Below, piece by piece: positions 51,656-64,000 of a stretch of DNA of 64,000 nucleotides. The number at the start of each line of letters is the position of its first letter. Position 1 is the first letter of the stretch. The translations under genes and the position numbers were made by a program. This stretch comes from Enoplosus armatus (Eukaryota > Chordata > Actinopteri > Centrarchiformes > Enoplosidae), in NCBI RefSeq assembly GCF_043641665.1, contig NC_092194.1, forward strand, positions 18,961,798 through 19,025,797. Reading direction: 5' to 3'. Below the pieces are notes generated by a model. The model was not told where the DNA came from. It saw only the letters and a program-made list of their open reading frames with translations, and made no database searches.

Positions 51656-53064
51656 TCCTCTGCTCTTCTTTCAAAACTATCTCTGCTCTTCAAGGGGGGC
51701 CGTTGGGCTATTTGTGCGAAGGCTGAAAACTAGTTCTAATAAATAAAATATGCATTTTTAAGGAAACATAATCCCCCCTTGGCCCGTGCTCAGGTCCCTG
51801 TTTCCGCTCTAAAGGGAGACACACCACACACCCATGGGGATCCTGGCGACGATGATAAAGGCCCGTCCCATGATAGTGAGGTCGCACCCACAAGCCCGCG
51901 CTCCAATAGGAAGCCATGTGTCCTTGACGTTTCCTTGTTTCCTTCCTCCTTTCCTTAGCTTGATACCTAGTGCTGCCTTGAGGTGCTACTTGTAAAAGAC
52001 GGATGATTTTCTTTTTACATTCACCTAAAAGTCTATTTAACTTTTCATATTGGGGAAAAGTGAAATGTAGGCGGGCTACATTAAACAAATAAGATTGTAG
52101 GGGAAAGACTAAAGTGAAGCACCACAGGCCACATTAAGCATAACTTAATTTTAAGGTTCATTTACTTGATTTACCTGTAATGCTACAATTTATGTGAAAT
52201 TCATCAATTTAAGGGAACTTGTTTGAATTAAAAGTCAACTTTTGTATTGAAATTGGATTGATATTGAAATTAACCTCAGCACATAAAAACAAAACTATTT
52301 GCATGGCTTGATACTATAAAGGATAACTGAAAAAAAAAATGTTTTGATGTAGATGAACTAACCCAGGTCGCCATTTTACAGGCGGTTACCTTGGCGGCAG
52401 TAGTAACCAAAGATACTAGTAACTTCCTGAAGTCTCCACTGGTTGCCTAGCAACTGCCCCCGGAAAATGGTGAATTGTCCTTTTCACGCTTTGGTTTTTG
52501 TGCGGAATGAACAAAGAAGATATAACGTGTTAATTGGTGAACTTTAGAGGTGCCTGTTAGCTGTTTCCCAATCAGCTAACTACATATTTTAAGCTAACCT
52601 AGCTACTGTAACGTTACAAACATGAGTGGTATCAATCTTCTCCTCTGACGTTAGCGAGCCAGCACTGGCTCGCCACATGAAAGAAAATAAGCATATTTCC
52701 CAAAATGTCAAACTATTCCTTTAAAAGTGAAGCAAGACAGACAGTAGCTTGACAAAACAGTCCCACCTCAAGAGCAGTCACAAGGCTAACGTTAGCTTTT
52801 CCCGAAGCAGTTCTTCACAGTTTTCACAGTAAGAGAATGAAATTTCATGTATGACACCTTTTTGTTAAGTTTTCCCAGTTTCTTTCCCTTAAGAGTGATA
52901 GCTATTGTCATTGACTGCTAATCATTTCTGCTGTGTACAAGGCCCCACCATTACTTCTCCAAATTTCCGACGTCTGTAAACGCAGCATCAACTCCATATA
53001 GCAGGGAACAGGGAAGTGGATGAGAGAGTTTCCGCATCAAACTCGTCCAAACAGCGATCCTACC
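51656..53064. promoter_or_regulatory. Shared pacc1 / nenf head-to-head upstream region
   Basis: 1.4 kb between divergent start codons. It includes an inverted CCAAT (CTCCAATAGG near 51900), a perfect RFX X-box (52442-52454), an AAAATGGCG YY1-like word on the minus strand near 52370, and TTAGC-rich stretches at 52540-52620 and 52785-52800. The 127-codon minus-strand open frame at 51708-52088 has no recognisable content and is not called. Confidence 0.5.
52442..52454. promoter_or_regulatory. RFX X-box motif
   Basis: GTTGCCTAGCAAC fits GTNRCC-N(1)-RGYAAC exactly and is palindromic about its centre. X-boxes bind RFX factors and are typical of ciliary-gene promoters. It lies about 0.6 kb upstream of nenf and 0.8 kb upstream of pacc1. 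Confidence 0.6.
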
Positions 53065-54436
<1,372 letters not shown>

Positions 54437-55670
54437 TCTCATTTTGTAAAGTGTAGTTGTGAAAGCGTCTTGTTATGGAGGACTTTTTGAATACTTTCTC
54501 TTTACTTGACCAGAATCAGAACCCAATTTACTTGAACTAAAGGTTTATTAATGTGATGAGTCCCCAAGAAACCATTTAAATACTTATTTTACACACTTTT
54601 TTTAAACACATTATGCAAATGTTTTTCATTTCAAAATGTAACTGCTGGACACAAGATGTCTCCAACTTCACCGAAAAGTCCATTCTCAGCGTATGCGTGC
54701 TGGAAGTTTCAAACTTGTGTAAGTTGCATACTGGACTGTGATTGGCTTCCAAATGTATTGTGACGCCACAAAATCATTTCATACGTACGCTTTAAACTCA
54801 GATTTAAAATGAGCACAGAGAAAGGCTCCCCTGTCAGCAGATTAATGTAAAAACAGCCTTCTGGTGTCAAACTCTGCACAGCGAAGCTCAAACATCCAAA
54901 TGAAGTAACAATGAGTAAAATACATGAATGGAGGGACTTTGATTTCTTACCTCTAGCCTACAAACAGCTGCAGTGCATTATATGTGGTTACAGTTATAGT
55001 CTTCTACATTTGTCAGAGCAATAAGAACAAATGAACTTAATGAACACAGAAACATTATTTGATATATTTATTTGAAAGTCAAATTAAATAACATCTACCT
55101 ATTTAGAAAGGGGGAATGAGCTGACAGACCAGATGCAATAAACTAATGAAATATCAGAACTCACATTCCCTTCGATTAGATTTTAGTAGGGCTTGAATGG
55201 CTTCATCGTTTAGTCTCAAAAATGTCAGAAAATAGTGAAAATTGCTCAACCCAGTTTCCCACAGGTAATGTCTTCAAATGTCTTATTTTGTCCAAAACCC
55301 CCAAATATTGAATTTATAGTGATTTAAAGTCAAGAAAAACAGAAAGGGTCACATTTGGCCTTGTTGTTTGATAAATTACTTATTATTATCAAATATGTGG
55401 CAGATTTAATTTTTTTGTTAGTTGACTATTCAATTAATTGTTTCAGCTGTTAAATTAAACGCGTTATCTATTAGGATATTTATGTAATTAAAAACCACTG
55501 AATGTTTACTTAATCAGAATCAGTCCATTTGTTTTCTGCCTGATTTTGTTTTTGTAATTTGTCATTAAAGTCTGTAAATCTCAAACTTCTTAAGAGTTTG
55601 TTTCACTTGAGTTTTACCACAAGAACATGCTGCCGTCCGGACGTTATCTTGATCTCTTTATGACAGCCCA
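54437..55670. other. nenf 3' UTR and nenf-ezrin intergenic region
   Basis: No coding exon was recognised. It contains the nenf 3' UTR (end undetermined) and an interspersed repeat at 55183-55455. Confidence 0.6.
55183..55455 (+). repeat. Interspersed repeat, opposite orientation to 50655-50922
   Basis: TCGTTTAGTCTCAAAAATGT, TCAGAAAATAGTGAAAATTG and TGTCTTCAAATGTCTTATTT, ending near ATTCAATTAATTGTTTCAGC, form a phrase series I recognise as a common teleost repeat. The other copy here lies in pacc1 intron 1. Confidence 0.6.
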
Positions 55671-55826
55671 TGACTCACTTATTTCACCTCCAAACAGGCA
55701 ACATAAATAATACGTACGGGCCTATATACCCTCTGATCAAAGGTCACAGCCTTTGAGGGTGCTGAGACAGGTGATTGTCTTTGGGTGGAGCTGTGTGTCT
55801 TGTCCTGCCGGGTGGTCACAGCGGAG
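55671..55826 (+). promoter_or_regulatory. Candidate ezrin promoter and non-coding leader exon
   Basis: In order: AP-1 site TGACTCA (55671-55677), TATA-like CTATATACC (55722-55730), and GATCAAAGGTCAC (55735-55747), which fits both TCF/LEF and HNF4/COUP half-site consensus. A strong splice donor GCGGAG|GTAAGT follows at 55826/55827. This arrangement fits a short non-coding first exon, as in mammalian EZR. The start site and acceptor are inferred. Confidence 0.4.
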
Positions 55827-56053
55827 GTAAGTCTGTCAGTTTGTGTGATAGTAACCAAGTCGAACCTCCCACGTCACTGCGAGTGATCTACAGCCCAGTT
55901 CAAAGGACACAAGCCCTGCCCTTGAGTCTGCCTGCGAGAGCGGAACTGCGTTCTTTATCAGGTGGAGGTTCTGCTGGGAGTTGGTCACTGCAGTCTCGGT
56001 CATCCTGGGAAACACTATCTTCTGCTGGAGCTCACCCACCAACCAGAGCCAAG

Positions 56054-59000
56054 ATGCCCAAAACAGTAAGACTCTCATGATTTTCTTGATGAGATAATCA
56101 AATGCGTCACTGAAATGTCTCTTCCTGGTCCAACTTTGAAAGGGGGATGGTGGGTTTATAGATTCACCTATAATGATTGTTGAAATATATAACCAAATCT
56201 AAGAGGCAATAATGTATATTTTGATTTTTATCAAGTTTTTGTCACATCTTTTTTTCTTCGTTCAAGCTTGAGAGTTATTTCCAAGAGGCACCTATCCTTC
56301 TTGGCATTTACTCATTAACCAAATGTAGAGTTTGACCCATGCTGCACACATTCCTGGCAGAAAGAAATGCTACTAAAATGCTTTTTCATGGCCAGAACTG
56401 CGCGGTATGTTGTCCGTGGGGTTGTGCATAGCTGGTAATAATCATGGTAATTACTTTTGGTGACACCGGAAAGATTTCTAAATGTCAAGAGTGACTTTCA
56501 CCAACAGCTCATGACTGAATGGTGTAATTGATTTATTCTCTCCTTTTGATTTTGTAAGACAGTCAGCAATAATCAATTTTCCATCCAAAACAAAAGGAAC
56601 CCTTATGTTTTATAGTCCTGAATGCCCTCAATTAGAGTTACTTAAGTATTCAGCATCAGTCTGTAGGAAAACTGATAAGAAAGGCCGACTCCAACTCTGT
56701 GCTCATATTGACACTCCAAGGAGAAAGCCTCTCTTGAGAGGTCATGCTGACGTCTGCCTCCATTTGACTGACGTTAAACTAACTTGAGATCAAACAAATG
56801 TATGAGTCATGGTAGCGGGTATTGCTTGTGTTGCTCTGGAAAATGCTGAAAATGTGATTCATGAGTTGAATTGTGGCTTAGATTTGAACAGTCAAACAGG
56901 AAAGTAAGAGTTTGGTAGATTCTGAAAAGTACAATCCAAGTATAAGTCAATCAAAAAACCCTCGAAAGTTCAAGGCGGGGACATAGTGATTGATTGTAAT
57001 GGATTACTGCTTGCATAATAAAGTTTTTCACAGTCAGTGATTTGAGAAAAGGTCGGGCTGTGGTAGCGAGCAGTGAGGAATGCCTCAGTGGCATGCCAGG
57101 GAGTTAAGAAGTTATTTTACGCATGTGATCATGGAAAGTGGAAACAGTTGAGAAACATGTCAGGTTTCATAAATGGATGTTCCAGTGTTTGTTCCAGTGT
57201 AGTTTCAGTGGGTTTATCTTTATGACAGCCGGGGTGTGCTCGAGTGTAACTTCATAAAATGATTGTGTAACTGCTACAAATCCAGCCTGGCCTGCAGGCC
57301 GGGGTCACGCAGTTGTCGTATGTTTGTCGTGCTTTTCTTTGGAAAATATTGAGAATAACCCTTTTTTTTCTCCTTGTAAATTCACTCTAGAAACACTTGA
57401 AAGTCATATTTCTGTGCGAGTTAAATTGCTCTTGTTATAGAGGATCTTACAAACAATGCTAAAAGGCAACTTGGCAAACAGTGAGTATTTTGATATTTTA
57501 ATCTGCGTTATGTGCAACCTTGTGGCACCTCGCAAGGATAGTCCAAAGTCTAATAAGATAGTGAGCAATTATGGTTTATGAACAATCCACTTCACAGCTC
57601 ACAGGCATTCTTCACACAACTGACTCTTTTATTTATGTTTTTTTTACGATGAAACAGGTTGTGTTTTATAATGTAACCTTCAAAATTAAAATAAAAGATG
57701 TGTGCTTAAAGAAAAATATGAGAGATGCAGGACGGATGGGGAAAACAGCTACATGCTTGAAGTGAATGGAAATAAGAGGGTTTATGTGTTTATAGAAAAT
57801 CTCTTGTCCTCAAGTGACTAAATGACCTTTTTCTGCTGCAGGTCAACGTTCGCGTCACCACCATGGACGCGGAGCTGGAGTTCTCCTTCAACTCCAACAC
57901 CACAGGGAAGCAACTCTTTGACCAGGTCTGTATGATACAGTGAGAGAAGCACTAGAAGAGTTCACACTGACTCATAGGATCATAGTTGGGACCTTGAGAA
58001 CTTCGATCTCAGGGGTTTCACCTGATAATGTTCTCTTCACGTCTAATCACACACTTTGATAGCAAAGTAATTGATTGTAGTGAGTCAGTCAGTTGACCCT
58101 CCTGATGCTGTTGTATTCAGTCAGATCTTTTTACCACTAAGTAAAAGTAGCAATACTACAGTATAAAAATACGTCATTATAAGTAGTAGTAGTGTCTTTT
58201 ATAAGCTGATCATATGTTTTGAGAGTAGTCTTCATCAGCAAAGTAACTTTGTTAACTACAGCTGTCAAAAATTTTTTTACTTAAGTAAATGTACTTTGTT
58301 ACTTTCCACCACTAGTGGTATTATATTAAATATATTTAAAAACTGTACAGTAGTAGCTCTCCTTGCCATTTCCAGACACTCCCATTACTTTAATTATTTA
58401 TTGATTATACTTTATTTAAATGTATCCTGGTGGTATTATATCATACCATAGTTAAAAATAAGTTACATAAAATTCATTTTATCTGCAGAAACCTGTACAG
58501 TGCGTGCAGCTAATTACACATTTCTATTGTCAAGTGAAAACTTCAAAACTCGAATTATGTTGACTTTCTCTGTCAATGTCATGTTTTTAACGTACGATGG
58601 ATGGTTTCATGTCCCTTCTTACGACGTCTGTCTCTTTAAATCTTTTAAAACCCTGTTAGAAAAACTCAAAAATGTACAATCGATGAGTCGGCCTTCTCAG
58701 TGCCTGAAAAGTTTACATATTAATACAGCCAACTTGTACTGAAAGGTGACATCACCACCCAACAGTACTTCGCCCTCTTTCCCTGGAGCTCACTGTAGAG
58801 CGTATAATTACCTAAACCTTTGTACTGGACAGGAAGGCAGCTCCGTGATAAAGTATATTCACCTCCTCAGCCAATGTTATAGTTGTTCAGAGTGACATTA
58901 TCATGAGTGAGACTGATGCACATGATCTACAGTCTTTGCATAATCCTGCTTTGCGCTGTTAATGACAGCTTGTCCAAAGGTTGTTTCTTCACAAGTGTGT

Positions 59001-62000
59001 GATGAATGAAGAAAATGGAGGAAGAAGAAAGTGAAGGAGAGGAGGTGGAGATCCTGTCCCCTCTGTCATCATGTCTCTCTGTGTCTCAGGTGGCCAGGAC
59101 CATCGGCCTGCGTGAGATCTGGTACTTTGGGCTGCAGTTTGTCGACGCCAAAGGATTCATCACATGGCTGAACTCTGAAAAGAAGGTAAATCTGTGGTTT
59201 CAGATGAGTGAGTGTGACAAGAACGGACATCTTGTTCTCATTCATCACTCTGTTCTGTTAACCTGACGTGTTCCTCCACTCTACTTCACACTATGCTACT
59301 CAAATCTGCTCAATGTTACTTGATGGATCTTACGCTGTTTACTTTATTGGTTGATCCACTGAACTTAACTCTATCCTGAAATATTCTAATATAAGTTAAT
59401 GAACTTAATCTTACTTTGTTCTTTTAATTTTATTTGACATACTTAAGTACATACATACTTAACTGTGCTCTCTTTTACTGTACTCTACTGCAAAGGTACA
59501 GCCATACCCCCACAGTCCTATCAGATTAGTTTAATCTACTCTGTCTACCATACCTCTTTTATCATAATCTCTGCTCTGCTCAGGTGATGGCCCAGGATGT
59601 GAAGAGGGAGTCTCCCCTGCAGTTCAAGCTGAGGGCCAAGTTTCACCCCGAGGACGTGGCCGAGGAGCTGATCCAGGACGTCACCAGGAGGCTTTTCTTC
59701 CTGCAGGTGAAGGAGGACGTCCTGGGAGAGGATGTGTACTGCCCTCCAGAGACCGCTGTGCTGCTGGCCTCTTACGCCGTCCACGTCAAGTACGGAGAGT
59801 ACGACAAGTCAGCGCATCATTTAGGTTACCTGTCCTCCGAGCGCCTTCTGCCCAAGAGGTGAGTGTGAGGTAGTCGGAGAATCTATGAGCTCTGTTGCAG
59901 CTGGTGGTCATTTCTCTGCCACAAAAAAATCTGATTCCTGTTAAACTGTAAACCATCCAGCTGAATATCTCCCTCAGTGACTCAGTTATGAACCCATGTC
60001 CTATTACGTTCTCACAATTGGCAACAAGAGATATAACAGGATGGGAAAGACACGACAATGCAGCATGTGTTTGATGTAGCTCTGTAGGTACACACATACT
60101 GTTTACATTTTCACCAGTGGGTTGCTGATAACTCGTCTCTCCCCTCAGAGTGCTGGAGCAGCACAAGCTGTCCAAGGAGCAGTGGGAAGAGAGAATCCAG
60201 ATTTGGCACGAGGAGCACAGATCGATGCTGAAGTAAGTGAAAAATACCATATTGACAACTCTACCATGTATTTATATTCATTTTTAAGCAAGACTATGTC
60301 ATCTTTTAAAGGAGAAATCATAAGCAGTAAAACACACCCTTACTCAATTCAGCACACTTTTGCTGCTACAGCCTGACTTGATCTGGTATTACCAGTAGCC
60401 TTGTTTGCTAACTTTAGATATATATTGCTGTATAACTGACTGATACTGAGTCAGTTTGTGTTCGTGTGTCAGGATCCTGTAATTGCCACTTGTGGCCACT
60501 GATGCACAAAAGTTCAATCATCTTGCTGTGAAGCACCGCCACCTCCGTGTTTTTGCTTTGGTTCGATAACATTTTACAGAATCAAAATGTTATTTATTAA
60601 TTTTATTGTTTATTAAAGAAGAACCATACATTTATTGCACCATATAGAGCAAAATTTAACTTTTCATCTGCAGTCGCTGGGTGGAAGCAAACAGTGTTGT
60701 GCAGGTTGACGTAGTAATAGATTTAACAAAAACAGACAATTTGGTGAATGAACACATTGCAAGTTGAATGGCAGTATTGAATCTACTTGCTGAATGTATA
60801 TCTTTGAGAATCTCTTAATTGTTGTATTTAGGTTCAGCTTTAGACATCCAATGGACATCCTCCTTTTCTGAGGTCACACACAGCCTGGTGTCGTTGGAAT
60901 CAACCTTTCTGTCTCACCTATTTAAAAGATAAATGAATTAACTGAAGGAAATGATATTATGAACTGTAAGATAATTTGCGTTTAAGCTTGTGTAGATTTT
61001 TTTTCCATCTGTCTACCGTCTAACCGCCGGTTTAATCTGAATAGGGAAGAGGCCATGATTGAGTACCTGAAGATTGCTCAGGACCTGGAAATGTACGGCG
61101 TCAACTACTTTGAGATCAAGAACAAGAAGGGCACCGACCTGTGGCTGGGAGTCGACGCTCTGGGTCTGAACATCTATGAGAAGCAGGACCGGTAAGTCAA
61201 TTTATCAGTGACTTAATTCACTTATTATACAGTGCAGTACTCACTTATTATTGTCTCTACTAACATCATATGTGAACCGTGTATTGATTTGATGACATGC
61301 AGTTGTAGACGGGAGAGCAACACACCAGCAGTCATCGACCTCTGCTACCTTCCCTTCCAGTCAAGTTTTAAATAACGTGTTTGACCGCATGGCTGTTGTT
61401 TTGAAGAGGCCATTGACCTAATTCTCTTTGATTCTACCACAACAGGAACACACAAGGTCTCACCGGCCTGTTGCTCTGATAACATGTGTGTCAGGATGTT
61501 CAGTGAAACCCTCACAGTGTGAATATATTTTAAACATGCTGTTTCTCCGTCCGCCAGGCTGTCTCCAAAGATTGGATTCCCCTGGAGTGAAATTAGAAAC
61601 ATTTCTTTCAATGATAAGAAATTCATCATCAAGCCCATAGATAAGAAAGCTAATGTAAGTATTTCCTACAGTCCTCAGTAGCATCTCAAGTGAAAGTGAA
61701 TGTGTAAAGATAAGTTAGATGCAGACTTGAAGCAGCATTAATGTGGTGCAGGTTTCCAGGAAAAAAATGAGATTAAAGTTGTACAAATCTTATTGAAAAT
61801 GCAGATTTACAGAATGATTTTAGTTAAATTTGTATGTACTTTTTTTAGAGTGACTAGCTTGTACTAATTGTGCAAAGACAGATGAAAACTGACACACTTA
61901 AAGTAAAATCTATTAGTGTGGATAAAACATCTGCAAAGTTATTTAAAATGAAATGAAACCAGACTGTCCCTGACTTGATGTTTTATTTTTCATTTTTCTT

Positions 62001-63922
62001 TCCAAGGATTTCATATTCTACGCCCCACGACTGCGAGTCAACAAGCGCATCCTGCAGCTGTGCATGGGCAACCACGAGCTGTACATGCGCCGCCGCAAGA
62101 CCGACACCATCGAGGTTCAGCAGATGAAGGCTCAGGCCAAAGAGGAGAGGCTGCAGAAAAAGATGGAGAGGTAGGGGAAGTGGAATACTAATTTACTGTA
62201 CTGGCCTCAGACTGACTAAACGTTAGGATTTGAATTCAGGCTGTGATTAAAACGTATAATCAGTCGTTTGTTCGTGTGTTGTGCAGGGATCAGCTGGAGA
62301 GTGAGAAGAAGAGGAGGGAGGCCATCGAGAAAGAGAAGGAGAACATGGAGAGAGAAAAGCAGGAGCTGATGATGAAGCTCTACCAGTTTGAAGAGACCAC
62401 CAAGAGAGCAGAGAGAGGTGAGACAGAGTCAACATTAGCATCAACAGTAATTCATGTCGTATTATAGATTTAAACATGTAACATGGCTTCACTGCCCTCT
62501 TCTGTTTATTTGCTTGAGATACACAGAAAAAGTGAAAAGGAGTTAAGAAAGAGTTACTTAAGGGAACGTGTTTGTATTTGCTTGCAAGTCTTTTAAAATT
62601 CCCTGAACACTTTTTTGTTGTGAAGTATGTTTGTGACTGATTTCTGGGCAAGATGTAATTGAGTGTTTTCATAAAACAAGTGAGAATGCAGCTTCCTGCA
62701 CAAGAAAATAGTGGCAACATGCATTCAGCAGGTGAAGAAAATGCTGCCAGATGAGAGTCACGAGCTACAAGATGGACTGGAAATGCTAACACTCATATGA
62801 TTTAAGTCGGTGGTGCCAAAAGGGGTCCTTAAAAATCTAAAATGGTCCCCACATGATTAAAGGGAAACACTTTTTGCTAAATTTTGGGCTTTTTTCTTGT
62901 GAATCTGCATATTCTGAGAAGAAGAAAAAATGCTCACTGCTCACAACTGTTATCATGAGGGGTCAAAAGTAGACGCTGTTCATTTTAAGGGTCCATAAGC
63001 CAAATAATGTCAGGAACCACTGCCTTAAATAATACAAATGTATGTTTTAACAGGTTTATAATTGTCCCAGAATGCAGCAAAAATAGTAGTACTATAGTAT
63101 AGAGTACTTTCACCCTGTACAATACATGATAGATGTCTGTGTTTCACTGACTTTAGAGCTTCAGGAGCAGCTGGACAGGGCCATGAGGCTGGAGGAGGAG
63201 AGGAGGAGGGTGGAGCAGGAGGCGGCCCGGCTGGAGGCTGAGAGGATGGAGGCCATAATAGCCAAGGAGGAGCTGGCCAGGCAAGCTGAGGACCAGATAA
63301 AGAGCCAGGAGCAGCTGGTGAGTACACGGTGCAAGAAATGCTCAAATCCTTCACGTGAGAAAAAGTCGTGATAGAAAAACACTCATTACAAACAAATCTC
63401 CTACGTTCAGGATAAACACATATTAACTGTTTGAACTAAGACATCCTTGTTTGGGGGATTTTCGTGCTTTCCTGGGATCACATTTCTATTACAGCTTGAG
63501 AAAATTCTCAAAGACTCTTTCTCACTTTAACACTCTCAAGAAATTGAGCTAAAACAAGGCTATTTTTATGTTTTTATATTTTGAAATCTGAATTTGTAAA
63601 GGAAGTAGTAACTACAGGAATTAAAAGTACTACATTTATTATTCACGTCACATTTAAAGTATTATTGAATTAATGGTGATTTCCAGTCGCGGGTGTTTGA
63701 TCTCCTTCAGTTTTTGTTGTCCATCCATTCGTGAAATGACGCCGTGTCCAGATAACTGAGGTTGCCGAGGTGCACAGGTGTCTATTCTTGGGTGTTTTCT
63801 GACGACACGGTTCGTGCCTCCTCCCGCAGGCTGCAGAGCTGGCCGAGTACGGCAGCAAGATCGCCGTGCTGGAGGAGGCCAGGAGAGTCAAGGAGGAAGA
63901 GGCTGAGACATGGCACAGCAAG
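56054..63922 (+). CDS. ezr: Ezrin (ERM family), 3' part beyond the window
   Basis: Exons: 56054-56065, 57842-57925, 59090-59185, 59584-59858, 60149-60232, 61045-61191, 61558-61654, 62007-62170, 62287-62417, 63157-63317, 63830-63922, all in phase; 448 codons visible of about 580. Ezrin links the cortical actin cytoskeleton to membrane proteins. The FERM domain (about residues 1-296) starts [18 protein letters not shown] and includes [38 protein letters not shown] and [15 protein letters not shown] long charged helix follows. The helix segment [20 protein letters not shown] and [12 protein letters not shown] is ezrin-like; moesin has different residues there, so I choose ezrin. The F1 lobe departs from the usual ERM sequence (FSFNSNTTG for [18 protein letters not shown]). 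The actin-binding C-terminus and regulatory threonine are off the edge. Teleosts have two ezrin genes; I cannot say which this is. Confidence 0.92.
56066..57841 (+). other. ezrin first coding intron
   Basis: 1.8 kb between the 12-nt ATG exon and exon 2. No coding exon or recognisable repeat was identified. Confidence 0.7.
57926..59089 (+). other. ezrin intron 2, containing a transposon fragment
   Basis: 1.2 kb. A CAGTGGTGG-family fragment occupies 58122-58315; nothing else was recognised. Confidence 0.7.
58122..58315. repeat. Partial CAGTGGTGG-family element in an ezrin intron
   Basis: ACTAAGTAAAAGTAGCAATA and TTAAGTAAATGTACTTTGTT, then ACTTTCCACCACTAGTGG, match the two ends of the 19543-20063 element; the centre has been shortened. 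Confidence 0.65.
62418..63156 (+). other. ezrin intron 9 (no coding content)
   Basis: 0.7 kb intron between two helix exons. It holds AT-rich sequence only; no exon, RNA or repeat was recognised. Confidence 0.7.
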
Positions 63923-64000
63923 GTGAGTTTCCAACACGTGATCAAAGGATGTACTGAAGTCTCAGGGATTACCTGGAAAATGTCAGAACACACCATCTCC

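Noticed and set aside
51708..52088. 127-codon minus-strand open frame between pacc1 and nenf
   Set aside because: No recognisable domain and no clear splice partner; it overlaps the pacc1 upstream region. It could be part of an unknown transcript or repeat, but it is not supportable as a gene.

Overview
The window is nuclear DNA from a vertebrate, almost certainly a teleost fish. Genes are split by many short GT-AG introns, intergenic DNA is AT-rich and full of fish-type repeats, and every confident gene is a vertebrate orthologue. I rebuilt seven gene models by hand from exon reading frames, splice sites and phases. All the complete ones stay in frame from start to stop.

Layout, left to right. 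(1) 1-4388, minus strand: the 5' end of tmem87a, a Golgi membrane protein; two coding exons are visible and the rest lies off the left edge. (2) 5547-14255, plus: ganc, neutral alpha-glucosidase C, 25 exons, about 900 aa, head-to-head with tmem87a. (3) 16059-27405, plus: capn3, the muscle calpain, 21 exons, 713 aa. It lacks exactly the three cassette exons that give mammalian CAPN3 its IS1 and IS2 insertions. (4) 30379-44452, minus: zfp106 (ZNF106), 21 coding exons, about 1744 aa, tail-to-tail with capn3, with a probable non-coding first exon near 46.76-46.85 kb. (5) 48017-51655, minus: pacc1 (TMEM206), the proton-activated chloride channel, 8 exons, 355 aa. (6) 53065-54436, plus: nenf (neudesin), 4 exons, 160 aa, head-to-head with pacc1. 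(7) 56054 to the right edge, plus: an ezrin gene, 11 coding exons and 448 codons visible, C-terminal part off the edge.

TMEM87A-GANC-CAPN3-ZNF106 is the gene order of human 15q15, whereas PACC1 and NENF are neighbours on human 1q32 and EZR is on 6q25. The window therefore spans at least one synteny junction relative to mammals, at about 46.9-47.2 kb. The genes do not form one pathway; they are independent housekeeping or tissue genes. No RNA gene, CRISPR array or bacterial-type system was seen.

Non-genic sequence holds two interspersed fish repeat families, LINE debris, a 145-bp AC microsatellite in the presumed zfp106 3' UTR, and candidate promoter motifs: an RFX X-box, ETS sites, a ZNF143-like site, duplicated DR1 elements and an AP-1/TATA/TCF cluster. 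I found no convincing undescribed system. The most informative observation is the capn3 gene with no IS1 or IS2.
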